10,793 nt of DNA from positions 1 to 10,793 of the forward strand of contig JAQCAK010000029.1 of the NCBI GenBank assembly GCA_027621895.1, written 5' to 3'. Shown here one piece after another: positions 1-6,527 of this stretch; within the stretch, counting starts at the first letter, position 1; every line of letters starts with the position of its first letter. The notes under the pieces were generated by a model. That model was not told where the DNA came from and made no database searches. It was given only the letters and a program-made list of their open reading frames with translations. This DNA is from Pseudomonadota bacterium (GTDB taxonomy: Bacteria; Pseudomonadota; Gammaproteobacteria; Pseudomonadales; Azotimanducaceae). Made by a program: the position numbers and the translations under genes.

Positions 1-220
1 GGAAGTTCTGCAGGACTACCTGGACTGCATGCCGATCAGCCGTCCCGGTGTCGTGGACGATATTGCCAGGGCTGTACGCTTCCTGTGTGGTCCTGAGTCC
101 TCCTGGATCACCGGGGTGGTCCTGAGTGTGGATGGGGGACATCACCTCCGCCGCGGACCGAATGTCGAACCGTTTTCCAGGATGCTGTTTGGCGACGATC
201 TAACCGAGGGGCGGCTCTAG
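1..220 (+). CDS. Short-chain dehydrogenase/reductase (SDR), C-terminal fragment
   Basis: This is the 3' end of a gene that begins before the window; the frame opens at base 2 and gives 72 residues up to a TAG stop. The stretch PISRPGVVDDIARAVRFLCG followed by SSWITGVVLSVDGGHHLRRG is the classic end of the Rossmann-fold SDR family: the helix after the substrate loop, then the ITG..l.vDGG motif forming the last strand. SDRs are NAD(P)H-dependent oxidoreductases, usually of alcohols, ketones or 3-hydroxyacyl thioesters. The catalytic Tyr-Lys and the cofactor motif lie outside the window, so substrate and cofactor cannot be named. About 25 residues follow the DGG motif, a longer tail than a minimal SDR has. 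The last 21 bases overlap the end of the oppositely oriented molybdoenzyme gene. Family assignment is firm, specific function unknown. Confidence 0.88.
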   Translation, partial: EVLQDYLDCMPISRPGVVDDIARAVRFLCGPESSWITGVVLSVDGGHHLRRGPNVEPFSRMLFGDDLTEGRL

Positions 221-2398
221 TTTTTCGATACTCACCAGGCAGGTGAGGGCAGAAGGACCCTGGGCGATGTCTGAGGTGCCCCGGTCCAGGGTCACCGCGT
301 TTGGATTGCCCGCGTGACATTCCCCTGATTCGTCCGGTTGCCACCATGCACCGGTCGCGATCGACAGCACGCCGCGCATAATGGCATCGGAGATAATCAG
401 GCCCGCGCGGAAACTGCCCCGGTCGTTGAAGACGCGCACCGTATCCCGGGCTTGCAGGCCCAGTTCGGTGGCATCTGAAGCGTTTATTGTGATGGGTTCC
501 ATGCCATTGATCTTCGACAGCTGACTGAATTCGCCTTGATCAAGCTGGCTGTGTAATCGACTGGCGGGCTGGTGACTGACCAGGTGGAACCTGTGTATAC
601 CCGGTTCCCCGAGCCACTCATGGGGTGTGTGCCAGGTGGCATGCCCGAATTTTTCGGTCGCCAGCTGGATTTTGCCATCCGGCGTGGCCAGCGGGAAACG
701 CATCGGGTCGGCGCGAAAGTCGGCAAACAGGTCATGGGCGGCTGGTGCAGGAAACAAGTATTCACCTTGTTCCCAGAATGTTTCGAACGCTGGCATCTCC
801 GGATAACGGTCACCGGTGTCGCCGGTGTCGCCGCGTATCCAGTCCCTGGTTGATCGTCCTTCTGTGAAAGCATCCCCCGCACCCAGGCGCTGCGCGAGCC
901 CGGAGAAGACAGCATAGTCGGTTCTTGCCTCATCAAAGGATGGCAGCACCTGCTTCATAGCAACCAGAATGTCCTCGTTGGGCGCGCCCCCGATATCCTC
1001 GCGTTCCAGTGAAGATGCGATTGGCAGTACGATATCCGCATGCCTGGCGGTGGCGGTCCACACCAGTTCATGGCATACCACTGTTTCGGGCTTCTGCCAG
1101 GCCAGAGCCAGGCGGTTCAGGTCCTGGTGATGATGGAATGGGTTGCCGCCAGCCCAGTAGATCATCCTGATATCCGGATAACACCGTGATTCACCATTGA
1201 AAGAATAGGGCTGACCTGGATGCAACAGCATGTCGGCAATTCTCGCGACCGGAACAGCTTCACTGACGCTGTTCATGCCGCCCCTGGGCAGGTGGGCCAG
1301 GTTGTGCCGTTCGACGGGCTTGCCAACCTTGTTCTCAACGCAGTAGCCAAGACCAATCCCGCACCCCGGCAGGCCAATCTGCCCAAGCAGGGCTGCCAGC
1401 GTAATGCCCATCCAGTAGGGTTGTTCACCATGCTGGTGTCGCGACAGAGACCAACTGAGAGAAATCATTGTTCGATGGCTGGCCATATCCCCGGCGAGCT
1501 GTTCGATATCGGTGGCTGCGATGCCACATCGTTCAGCAGCCCAGGTGGGCGTTTTCGGCGTCTGGTCCAGGGCACCCAGCACGTATTCCCGAAAGATATC
1601 GAACCCACTGCAGTAGCGCGCAATGAACGGCTCATCGTAGAGATCACGGGTGATCAGCGTGTAAGCAAGACCCAGCATCAGGGCCACGTCTGTGCCGGGC
1701 CTGACCGGAAGCCAGCGGGCATTCAGGAACCCGGGACAGTCCGTTGCCTGCGGGCTGATATTGAAAAACCGGATGCCTTTTTCAGCGGCAGCTTTCAGAT
1801 AGGCCTGCTGCACGTGGCGTCCCGGTCCGCCATTGGTGATCTGGGCGTTCCGCAGTGGCAGGCCGCCAAAACAGACCATCATCTCGGCATGTTCTATGAT
1901 GCGGGGCCAGCTGGTGGGTGCCTTGAGTAAATCCTCATAGTGTCCGATCACCTTCGGCAGGATCACCTCGGCAGCAGCATAGCTGTAGGCGTTGACTGAA
2001 TCGGTATGGCCACCGGTGCAGGTCAGGAAACGATGCAGCTGACTCTGGGCATGGTGGAAACGTCCTGCGCTGGCCCAGCCATAGGATCCGCCGTAAATTG
2101 ATGCAGGGCCATGTTGCTCGCGTATCCTGGCCAGTTCATTGGCGATCAGGTCCAGAGCATCGTCCCAGGACACCTCCACGAAGTCCTCTTTGCCACGGAC
2201 ACCGTGTCCAGAACCCTGTTCAAGATAACTGCGTCTTACGGCTGGCCTGCTGACGCGATGCAGGGAATTGCCGAGTAACAGATTGCGTCCGATCGGACTG
2301 GGATCGGGATCTTCAGGCGCGGGTGTGACATCAACCAGCTCACCGTTGTTGACGTGGCAGTCGTACAGCCCCCAGTGTGTCAGGGTGCGGACGATCAC
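200..2398 (-). CDS. BisC-like molybdopterin S/N-oxide reductase (DMSO reductase family)
   Basis: A 732-residue enzyme of the DMSO reductase family, closest in pattern to biotin/methionine sulfoxide reductase BisC and to DorA/TorA. These enzymes use bis-molybdopterin guanine dinucleotide to reduce S- or N-oxides. The segment YGGSYGWASAGRFHHAQSQL (102-121) holds the active-site Tyr and Trp (Tyr106, Trp108, equivalent to DMSO reductase Tyr114/Trp116). Ser139 in NAYSYAAAEVILP lies 33 residues after Tyr106, the same spacing as to Mo-ligand Ser147 in DMSO reductase. The Tyr is reported to be absent from TMAO reductases, so S-oxide reduction is favoured. There is no N-terminal Fe-S cysteine motif, Tat signal or membrane segment, so it is probably cytoplasmic, like BisC. 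The C-terminal dinucleotide-binding domain starts near residue 610. The GTG start overlaps the transporter stop (GTGA), implying translational coupling. The true substrate is uncertain. Confidence 0.9.
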   Translation of the reverse strand: MIVRTLTHWGLYDCHVNNGELVDVTPAPEDPDPSPIGRNLLLGNSLHRVSRPAVRRSYLEQGSGHGVRGKEDFVEVSWDDALDLIANELARIREQHGPASIYGGSYGWASAGRFHHAQSQLHRFLTCTGGHTDSVNAYSYAAAEVILPKVIGHYEDLLKAPTSWPRIIEHAEMMVCFGGLPLRNAQITNGGPGRHVQQAYLKAAAEKGIRFFNISPQATDCPGFLNARWLPVRPGTDVALMLGLAYTLITRDLYDEPFIARYCSGFDIFREYVLGALDQTPKTPTWAAERCGIAATDIEQLAGDMASHRTMISLSWSLSRHQHGEQPYWMGITLAALLGQIGLPGCGIGLGYCVENKVGKPVERHNLAHLPRGGMNSVSEAVPVARIADMLLHPGQPYSFNGESRCYPDIRMIYWAGGNPFHHHQDLNRLALAWQKPETVVCHELVWTATARHADIVLPIASSLEREDIGGAPNEDILVAMKQVLPSFDEARTDYAVFSGLAQRLGAGDAFTEGRSTRDWIRGDTGDTGDRYPEMPAFETFWEQGEYLFPAPAAHDLFADFRADPMRFPLATPDGKIQLATEKFGHATWHTPHEWLGEPGIHRFHLVSHQPASRLHSQLDQGEFSQLSKINGMEPITINASDATELGLQARDTVRVFNDRGSFRAGLIISDAIMRGVLSIATGAWWQPDESGECHAGNPNAVTLDRGTSDIAQGPSALTCLVSIEKLEPPLG

Positions 2399-3645
2399 AG
2401 GGAAATGATGATGCCCACGATCGTGGCAGTCGTACAGGTCGCAATCGTGCCCGCGATGATCGACTTGAAGCCCAGCTCCATAATCTCATTGCGCCGCTCC
2501 GGCACCATGGTCACCAGGCCGGTAATCATGATGCCCAGGCTCACGAAGTTCGCAAAGCCGCAGAGTGCGTAGGTCATGATGATTCGCGTGCGTTCAGTCA
2601 GCTCCTCGACCGGAATCTGGCCGAATCGGACGTAGGCGATAAACTCGGTGAGCACAACCTTGGTCCCCATCAACTGGCCGGTGATGAATGCTTCCTGCCA
2701 GGGAATACCCATCATCATCGTAAGCGGCGCCATGACCACCCCGAGCACGCGTTCCAGGGTAATCGGCCCGCCGGCGACCTCCGGGAAGATCCCGAGCACG
2801 CTGTTGACCAGATAGACCAGCGCGACAATCACGATAATCATGGCAATGATATTGAGGAACAGCGCCAGGCCGTTCGCGGTGCCCGTCGCGATGGCATCCA
2901 TGATGTTGTCAGCGCCGCGATCAATCCCATCGTCACCGGTGGTGACGGGACCGCGATCAGGGACCAGCAGATGACTGACGTATACGACTGCGGGCAGTGT
3001 GATGAGCGAGCAGGCGATCAGGTGACCGATCGCATCGGGGACGACGCTGCTGATCACCGCTGCTTCCAGTGCCAGCATGGTGCCCGCAATGGTCGCCATA
3101 CCGGCACACATGACCGCGAACAGCTCGCCCCGGTTCATCTTTGCCAGGTAGGGGCGTATCAGCAGGGGTGATTCCACCATGCCCAGGAAGGCATTCGCTG
3201 AGATACCAAGTCCCAGGGCACCCCCAATTTCCAGGGTCTTCTCCAGAATCAGTGAGAACCCCTTCATGACCAGCGGCAGGATTTTCCAGTACATGAAGAT
3301 CGCTGACAGTACGCTGATGACGATCACCAGTGGCATCGCCTGGAACGCCAGTATGAAACTGGCGCCAGCGACGGATTCCTCGAACGGCAGTTCACCACCA
3401 CCCAGGTAGCCGAAGATGAAGGTGGTTCCCTCGCGGGTCGCCGCCTGCAGCACGGATATCGCATCGTTGAGTGCCACGAAAACGACCTTGGAACCGGGCA
3501 GCTTCAGCAGGATTAATGCAAAGATAATCTGCAGTGCCAGGCTCTTAAGCACGATAGGATAGTGCACTTCCTGGCGTCGTTCACTGAACAGATAACAGAG
3601 AGTCAACAGCAGGGTCAGCCCGATCAGGCTCTGGGCGATCAACAT
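2395..3645 (-). CDS. Concentrative nucleoside transporter, CNT/NupC family
   Basis: A 416-residue polytopic inner-membrane protein of the CNT family, which imports nucleosides with Na+ or H+. Family landmarks in order are: N-terminal helices (1-50), GGALGLGISANAFLGMVESP (141-160), the GTKxxxTEFIAY block (327-338) and CGFANFVSLGI (362-372). By comparison with the Vibrio cholerae CNT structure, Glu158, Glu334, Asn366 and Ser369 occupy nucleoside-contact positions. Two departures from that protein are visible. The base-contacting Gln-Thr before the first Glu is Met-Val here (GMVES), and the usual Asn before Glu-Phe is Thr333. Length fits bacterial CNTs. The ATG is preceded by only a weak Shine-Dalgarno sequence, and an in-frame stop lies ten codons upstream with no other usual start between. 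It lies downstream of the DUF3192 lipoprotein gene and overlaps the molybdoenzyme gene by four bases. Family is secure; substrate range is not. Confidence 0.93.
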   Translation of the reverse strand: MLIAQSLIGLTLLLTLCYLFSERRQEVHYPIVLKSLALQIIFALILLKLPGSKVVFVALNDAISVLQAATREGTTFIFGYLGGGELPFEESVAGASFILAFQAMPLVIVISVLSAIFMYWKILPLVMKGFSLILEKTLEIGGALGLGISANAFLGMVESPLLIRPYLAKMNRGELFAVMCAGMATIAGTMLALEAAVISSVVPDAIGHLIACSLITLPAVVYVSHLLVPDRGPVTTGDDGIDRGADNIMDAIATGTANGLALFLNIIAMIIVIVALVYLVNSVLGIFPEVAGGPITLERVLGVVMAPLTMMMGIPWQEAFITGQLMGTKVVLTEFIAYVRFGQIPVEELTERTRIIMTYALCGFANFVSLGIMITGLVTMVPERRNEIMELGFKSIIAGTIATCTTATIVGIIISL

Positions 3646-3692
3646 GTTCCAGGCACCACAAAGAAGGATTGCCTAAAATAGCATGAAACCGC

Positions 3693-3726
3693 CGGCAGGG
3701 CTGCCGCCTGGCATTATTCTGCCAGG
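3693..3726 (-). terminator. Tandem hairpins at the end of the lipoprotein gene (possible weak terminator or processing site)
   Basis: Two adjacent perfect inverted repeats. The first is CCTGGCA / TGCCAGG (7-bp stem, 6-base loop, 3707-3726), and its loop contains the TAA stop of the lipoprotein gene. The second is CGGCAG / CTGCCG (3693-3706, 2-base nominal loop). On the minus strand they are followed by GCGGTTTCATGCTATTTTAG, which is only moderately T-rich. This could be an inefficient rho-independent terminator or an mRNA-stabilising structure between the lipoprotein and transporter genes. The lack of a solid U-tract keeps confidence low. Confidence 0.4.
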
Positions 3727-4070
3727 GCATGCTCCACGGCGCTCTCGCCCCAGCCCACCAGCTCACCCGATACGAACACCAGCGGGGTTGTTTCGTCCTT
3801 TGTGGTATCGCCGTCACTCTCGGTGTGGCGAGTGCGATAGTAAAGCACCGTGTAGGTTTGACCTTCACGAACGAAGGATTCGTTAAAGTCGGGGCGCCCC
3901 AGTTCTTCCCGGATGGCGCTCTGGGAATCACCGATGACGAGGTTCTCGACGATGCGAGCATTTTTCTTCTGTCTGGCGTGCCAGCCGTCGTTGTCATCCC
4001 AGTCATCAGTATTGACGGCGATAACACAGCCACTGAGTATGAGGACGGACAGGATGGTCAGGATTCGCAT
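3714..4070 (-). CDS. DUF3192-family outer-membrane lipoprotein
   Basis: A 118-residue predicted lipoprotein. The N-terminus (MRILTILSVLILSGC) is a short type II signal peptide with lipobox LSGC; Cys15 would be lipidated and the following Val does not signal inner-membrane retention, so outer-membrane attachment is likely. A very acidic stretch (NTDDWDDNDGW, 20-30) follows. The body matches DUF3192 as I know it from gammaproteobacteria: a GxSxxxIxxxLGxPDFNESF helix-turn (around 47-66), then YTVLYYRTRHTESDGDTTKD and TPLVFVSGELVGWGESA. The helical part resembles the small BamE/OmlA-type lipoprotein fold, but no function is established for the family that I know of. AAGGA lies 7 bases before the ATG, a strong ribosome site that supports this start. 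It is first in a minus-strand series with the nucleoside transporter, after a 68-bp gap with hairpins, so co-transcription is possible but unproven. Confidence 0.88.
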   Translation of the reverse strand: MRILTILSVLILSGCVIAVNTDDWDDNDGWHARQKKNARIVENLVIGDSQSAIREELGRPDFNESFVREGQTYTVLYYRTRHTESDGDTTKDETTPLVFVSGELVGWGESAVEHALAE

Positions 4071-4342
4071 GTGGTTTTCCTTCTTTCAATCGAAATGTTC
4101 TGGTTAATACGCAGGCATCTGTTTTCAGCAGACAGCGCCTGGCTCTGGCCGAATAGTTAGCAAACACCGTGCCGTATCTGATGTCTTTTAAAATCAAAGA
4201 TATAGAGCCGCGCCCGGGGAGTTAATTGCGAGAATCACCAATCAGTAGCCAGAATCACCAGCATTCACCAGATCAGCTGGCTTGAAGATCCTGCCGCGTG
4301 GAACCTATGATGCAGGAAACCCGATGAACAGAGACTGACGCT
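4071..4342 (+). other. Divergent intergenic region, no gene seen
   Basis: A 272-bp gap between the divergently transcribed lipoprotein and crotonase genes. It is more AT-rich than its surroundings around 4175-4206. No tRNA, convincing small ORF or terminator was found. It must hold the promoters for both sides, but I can only point to a weak plus-strand candidate (CTGATG at 4178, 17 bp, TATAGA at 4201). The crotonase GTG has no good Shine-Dalgarno sequence. A short direct repeat at 4231-4270 is listed separately. Confidence 0.6.
4231..4270 (+). repeat. 20-bp-phased short direct repeat AGAATCACCA upstream of the crotonase gene
   Basis: AGAATCACCA occurs exactly at 4231-4240 and 4251-4260, so the copies start 20 bp apart (about two helical turns). 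A degenerate third copy, CATTCACCA, follows at 4262-4270. They sit 72-112 bp before the GTG start. They could be activator half-sites on one DNA face, or chance repeats. Confidence 0.45.
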
Positions 4343-5149
4343 GTGACAGACCTGAAAGCTTTTGAGACCATTCTTGTTGATGTAGAAGACGCCATTATGA
4401 CCCTGACGCTGAATCGTCCCGAGCGATTGAATGCCTGGACCTACCAGATGGGTGATGAACTCCAGTCTGCTATTGAAGCCGGCAACACTGACCCCGCTAT
4501 CGAAGCTTTCGTTGTGACCGGTGCGGGCAGAGGCTTCTGCGCCGGTGCCGATGTGAAGGACCTGTTCCAGGCACAGGCTGAATCCGGCGAGGTGCGCCAG
4601 GGTTCCAGTGAACCCCGCGACTGGGTGGGTCTGTTACGGCAATCCAAGCCCATTGTCGCCGCAGTGAATGGTGCCGCCATCGGTGTTGGACTGACGCAGA
4701 TCCTGCCCATGGATTACATCGTGGCCTCGCGGGATGCGAAGCTCAGCTGTCGATTCATCAAGATGGGCCTGGTGCCTGAACTGGCGAGCTCTCATTTCCT
4801 GGTGGCCCGTTGCGGTTTCGGCGCGGCGAGCGAACTGATGCTCTCGGGGCGGACCGTGCCGGCCGACGAGGCCGCGACCCTGCGTCTCGTGGATCGGGTC
4901 GTCGATGCCGATGATTTGCTGGATGCTGCTCGCGCGGTCGCAAAATCCATGGGAGAAAACCCCCAGGCGGCACTGGCGATGGTCAAGTCCCTGATTACCC
5001 GGAACATGGCTGAGTCTGACTACCGATTGACGCAGCAGCGTGAAATGGAGTCGCTGCTGGAATGCTACAAGTCAGCCGAGCACAAGGAGGCGATTGCCGC
5101 ATTTCTTGAAAAACGGGAGCCGGATTTCAAAAGCGCGCGGGAAGGTTAG
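4343..5149 (+). CDS. Enoyl-CoA hydratase/isomerase (crotonase fold), isomerase-like active site
   Basis: A 268-residue crotonase-superfamily protein acting on acyl-CoA thioesters. Landmarks are LNRPERLNAW (22-32), the first oxyanion-hole loop GAGRGFCAGADVKDL (60-74), and the second, NGAAIGVGLTQILPMDYIV (109-127). Aligning by eye to rat mitochondrial enoyl-CoA hydratase, its two catalytic glutamates (144 and 164) fall on Thr118 and Phe138, so the normal hydratase pair is missing. A glutamate does lie in GLVPELASS (Glu146), resembling the PEGCSS site of Delta3,Delta2-enoyl-CoA isomerases. An isomerase role, shifting double bonds during unsaturated acyl-CoA oxidation, is therefore more likely than hydration. 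The GTG start is the first usable codon after an in-frame TGA at 4325 but has no clear Shine-Dalgarno. The stop shares four bases with the stop of the opposite MFS gene. Superfamily secure, reaction inferred. Confidence 0.9.
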   Translation: MTDLKAFETILVDVEDAIMTLTLNRPERLNAWTYQMGDELQSAIEAGNTDPAIEAFVVTGAGRGFCAGADVKDLFQAQAESGEVRQGSSEPRDWVGLLRQSKPIVAAVNGAAIGVGLTQILPMDYIVASRDAKLSCRFIKMGLVPELASSHFLVARCGFGAASELMLSGRTVPADEAATLRLVDRVVDADDLLDAARAVAKSMGENPQAALAMVKSLITRNMAESDYRLTQQREMESLLECYKSAEHKEAIAAFLEKREPDFKSAREG

Positions 5150-6399
5150 TCTGATTGGAAACCGGGAGAACGATACCGGCCGAGTCCTGTGTACAGGAAA
5201 CCGTAGGCACACAGGAACAGTGATACAAAGATTGCCGGAACCACCGCGTTCATGGTGCCGAATGCCTCAATAATGAAACCGATGATCAGGGCGCCAACCG
5301 GGATGCTGCCCATCATGCCCAGGTTGTAAACACTGAGCAGCCTGGCCAGGTAGGCAGGTTCTGCGGCTTCCTGTACGACAGCCCGGGACAGGTTGGTCGT
5401 CACGCCCATATTCAGCCCCCAGAAAAACAGCGCCGCCATCAGCAGCCACCAGTCCGGCTGCAACCAGACCAGGGCAAGAATCACGCTTCGGGTCAGCTGC
5501 ATCAGCAGGAACCAGTACCCGGGTCGAGCCAGCGGCATGACTTTGAACTGGATGATGTTGGAGATGGTAGCGCCCGCATAGAAGACAATCATGATGGTGG
5601 CCAGCCCCAGGGCATCGCCGGCATAGGTTCGCTTGACGATAAAGGGCAGGGCGGTCATGAAAGCGCCGGCGTTAAACACGCCGGAGGTGAACGTAATGAT
5701 CAGGGTATGCAGGATGGTGCGGTTGTTGTAGGCCGCTTTCAGGCCGGCGAGGATCACCTTTACCGTGGGTTCTTTACGGGCCGGTGGCAGGACCAGTGGT
5801 GTGATACGGCGAATGGCGAACACACCGATGATCAGGCTGGCTGACTGAACAATGAGCACCTCACTGACCCCAACGATCTCCATCTGCCCGGCAACCAGCA
5901 GTCCGAAAATCTGTACCACGAATTGCATGATGGTTGCGGCAGTCACGCCGCGTTGAACCTGTTGCCCTGCCACGCGGTTCAGGATCGCCTGCTGTGCCGG
6001 GCTGCTGTATGAAATAGCGGTGCTCATTGCCAGCCCGAAGCAGGAGACGGTCCAGATGTTCATCCAGCCGAACTCGTTGGCAGCCAGCAATGCCATGGGG
6101 AACATCCAGGCTGTTGCGTAGATTCGGATCAACAGGTCCCTTGGGTCAGAGCTGTCAGCACTGGCGCCGCCCCATAACATCAGCAGAATGCCGGGCAGGG
6201 AAACCATTGCCTGCACGATGCCTACCTGGTCTGCAGGCAGAACCAGGATGCCCACCAGCAGCCAGCTGAACAGCAACTGCTGCATGGCCACGGCGGTGCC
6301 GGTCAGCGCTGTCGAACCCAGATAGGCCCGGAATTGACTGTTGTGCCACAGATTTTCAGCAGGTGCTTTCAAGAATCCCGGGTTCCAGCGTGAAAACAA
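5146..6399 (-). CDS. Major facilitator superfamily (MFS) transporter, 12-TM, EntS/MFS_3-like
   Basis: Up to 417 residues with about twelve hydrophobic helices, six on each side of a basic loop around 199-225 (ITPLVLPPARKEP...). The opening NSQFRAYLGSTALTGTAVAMQ and the GxxxD-type loop between helices 2 and 3 (WGGASADSSDPRDLL, 76-90) fit MFS drug or metabolite exporters of the MFS_3 kind, although motif A is degenerate. The substrate is unknown. The longest frame starts with TTG at 6399 and has no Shine-Dalgarno; an in-frame stop lies three codons upstream. A second TTG at 6372 (residue 10) overlaps the stop of a 22-codon upstream ORF that does have a good ribosome site, so translation may really start there. 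The gene is divergent from the acyl-CoA dehydrogenase operon and convergent with the crotonase gene, so a role in exporting a related acid or toxic by-product is possible but only guilt by association. Confidence 0.88.
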   Translation of the reverse strand: MFSRWNPGFLKAPAENLWHNSQFRAYLGSTALTGTAVAMQQLLFSWLLVGILVLPADQVGIVQAMVSLPGILLMLWGGASADSSDPRDLLIRIYATAWMFPMALLAANEFGWMNIWTVSCFGLAMSTAISYSSPAQQAILNRVAGQQVQRGVTAATIMQFVVQIFGLLVAGQMEIVGVSEVLIVQSASLIIGVFAIRRITPLVLPPARKEPTVKVILAGLKAAYNNRTILHTLIITFTSGVFNAGAFMTALPFIVKRTYAGDALGLATIMIVFYAGATISNIIQFKVMPLARPGYWFLLMQLTRSVILALVWLQPDWWLLMAALFFWGLNMGVTTNLSRAVVQEAAEPAYLARLLSVYNLGMMGSIPVGALIIGFIIEAFGTMNAVVPAIFVSLFLCAYGFLYTGLGRYRSPGFQSD

Positions 6400-6437
6400 T
6401 GATTGTCAGGACGAGAGCAGATTAAACGCAGACTCAT
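6369..6437 (-). CDS. Putative 22-codon upstream ORF/leader of the MFS gene
   Basis: A 22-codon ORF on the minus strand (starting MSLRLICSRP) with an ATG preceded five bases away by GGAG, a much better ribosome site than any at the MFS start candidates. Its TGA overlaps a TTG codon of the MFS frame as TTGA (6369-6372), the geometry of a translationally coupled gene pair. The peptide has no recognised motif. It could be a coupling leader for the transporter, a chance ORF, or a sign that the true MFS N-terminus has been shifted by a frameshift. Confidence 0.35.
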   Translation of the reverse strand: MSLRLICSRPDNHCFHAGTRDS

Positions 6438-6511
6438 CTGTTCTCCAGAAATTTCCTCATGAAACTTAAGGTTGTTTTAAATCAGACACTTAATGCGGGT
6501 TTTTCAGGTGA

Positions 6512-6527
6512 ACTTGAAATTGACTTG
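6512..6527 (+). repeat. Two ACTTG boxes 11 bp apart overlapping the -35 region
   Basis: ACTTG at 6512-6516 and again at 6523-6527, one helical turn apart. The second is the outer part of the left arm of the 6523-6543 palindrome. The first could be an accessory half-site for the same regulator or chance. Confidence 0.3.

Noticed and set aside
231..247. Hairpin CTCACC / GGTGAG after the SDR stop, next to a run of five T
   Set aside because: The T run precedes the stem on the plus strand and becomes an A run after it on the minus strand, so it is not a rho-independent terminator in either direction; it also lies inside the molybdoenzyme coding region.
813..833. Tandem 9-bp repeat CCGGTGTCG
   Set aside because: It encodes a GDTGDTGD stretch within the molybdoenzyme in a surface-type segment; only about two copies, most simply coding.
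1220..1930. 236-codon plus-strand ORF
   Set aside because: It lies wholly antisense to the molybdoenzyme, whose protein matches its family throughout; the antisense translation has no recognisable domain.
2377..3171. 264-codon plus-strand ORF rich in Asp, His, Arg and Gln
   Set aside because: Antisense shadow of the nucleoside transporter; the odd composition is what hydrophobic codons give when read in reverse.
3729..4160. 143-codon plus-strand ORF covering the lipoprotein gene
   Set aside because: The opposite strand encodes a clear lipoprotein with lipobox, strong ribosome site and DUF3192 motifs.
5191..5204. TCCTGT / ACAGGA inverted repeat near the crotonase-MFS junction
   Set aside because: Only a 2-base loop and no U-tract follow it; not a credible terminator.
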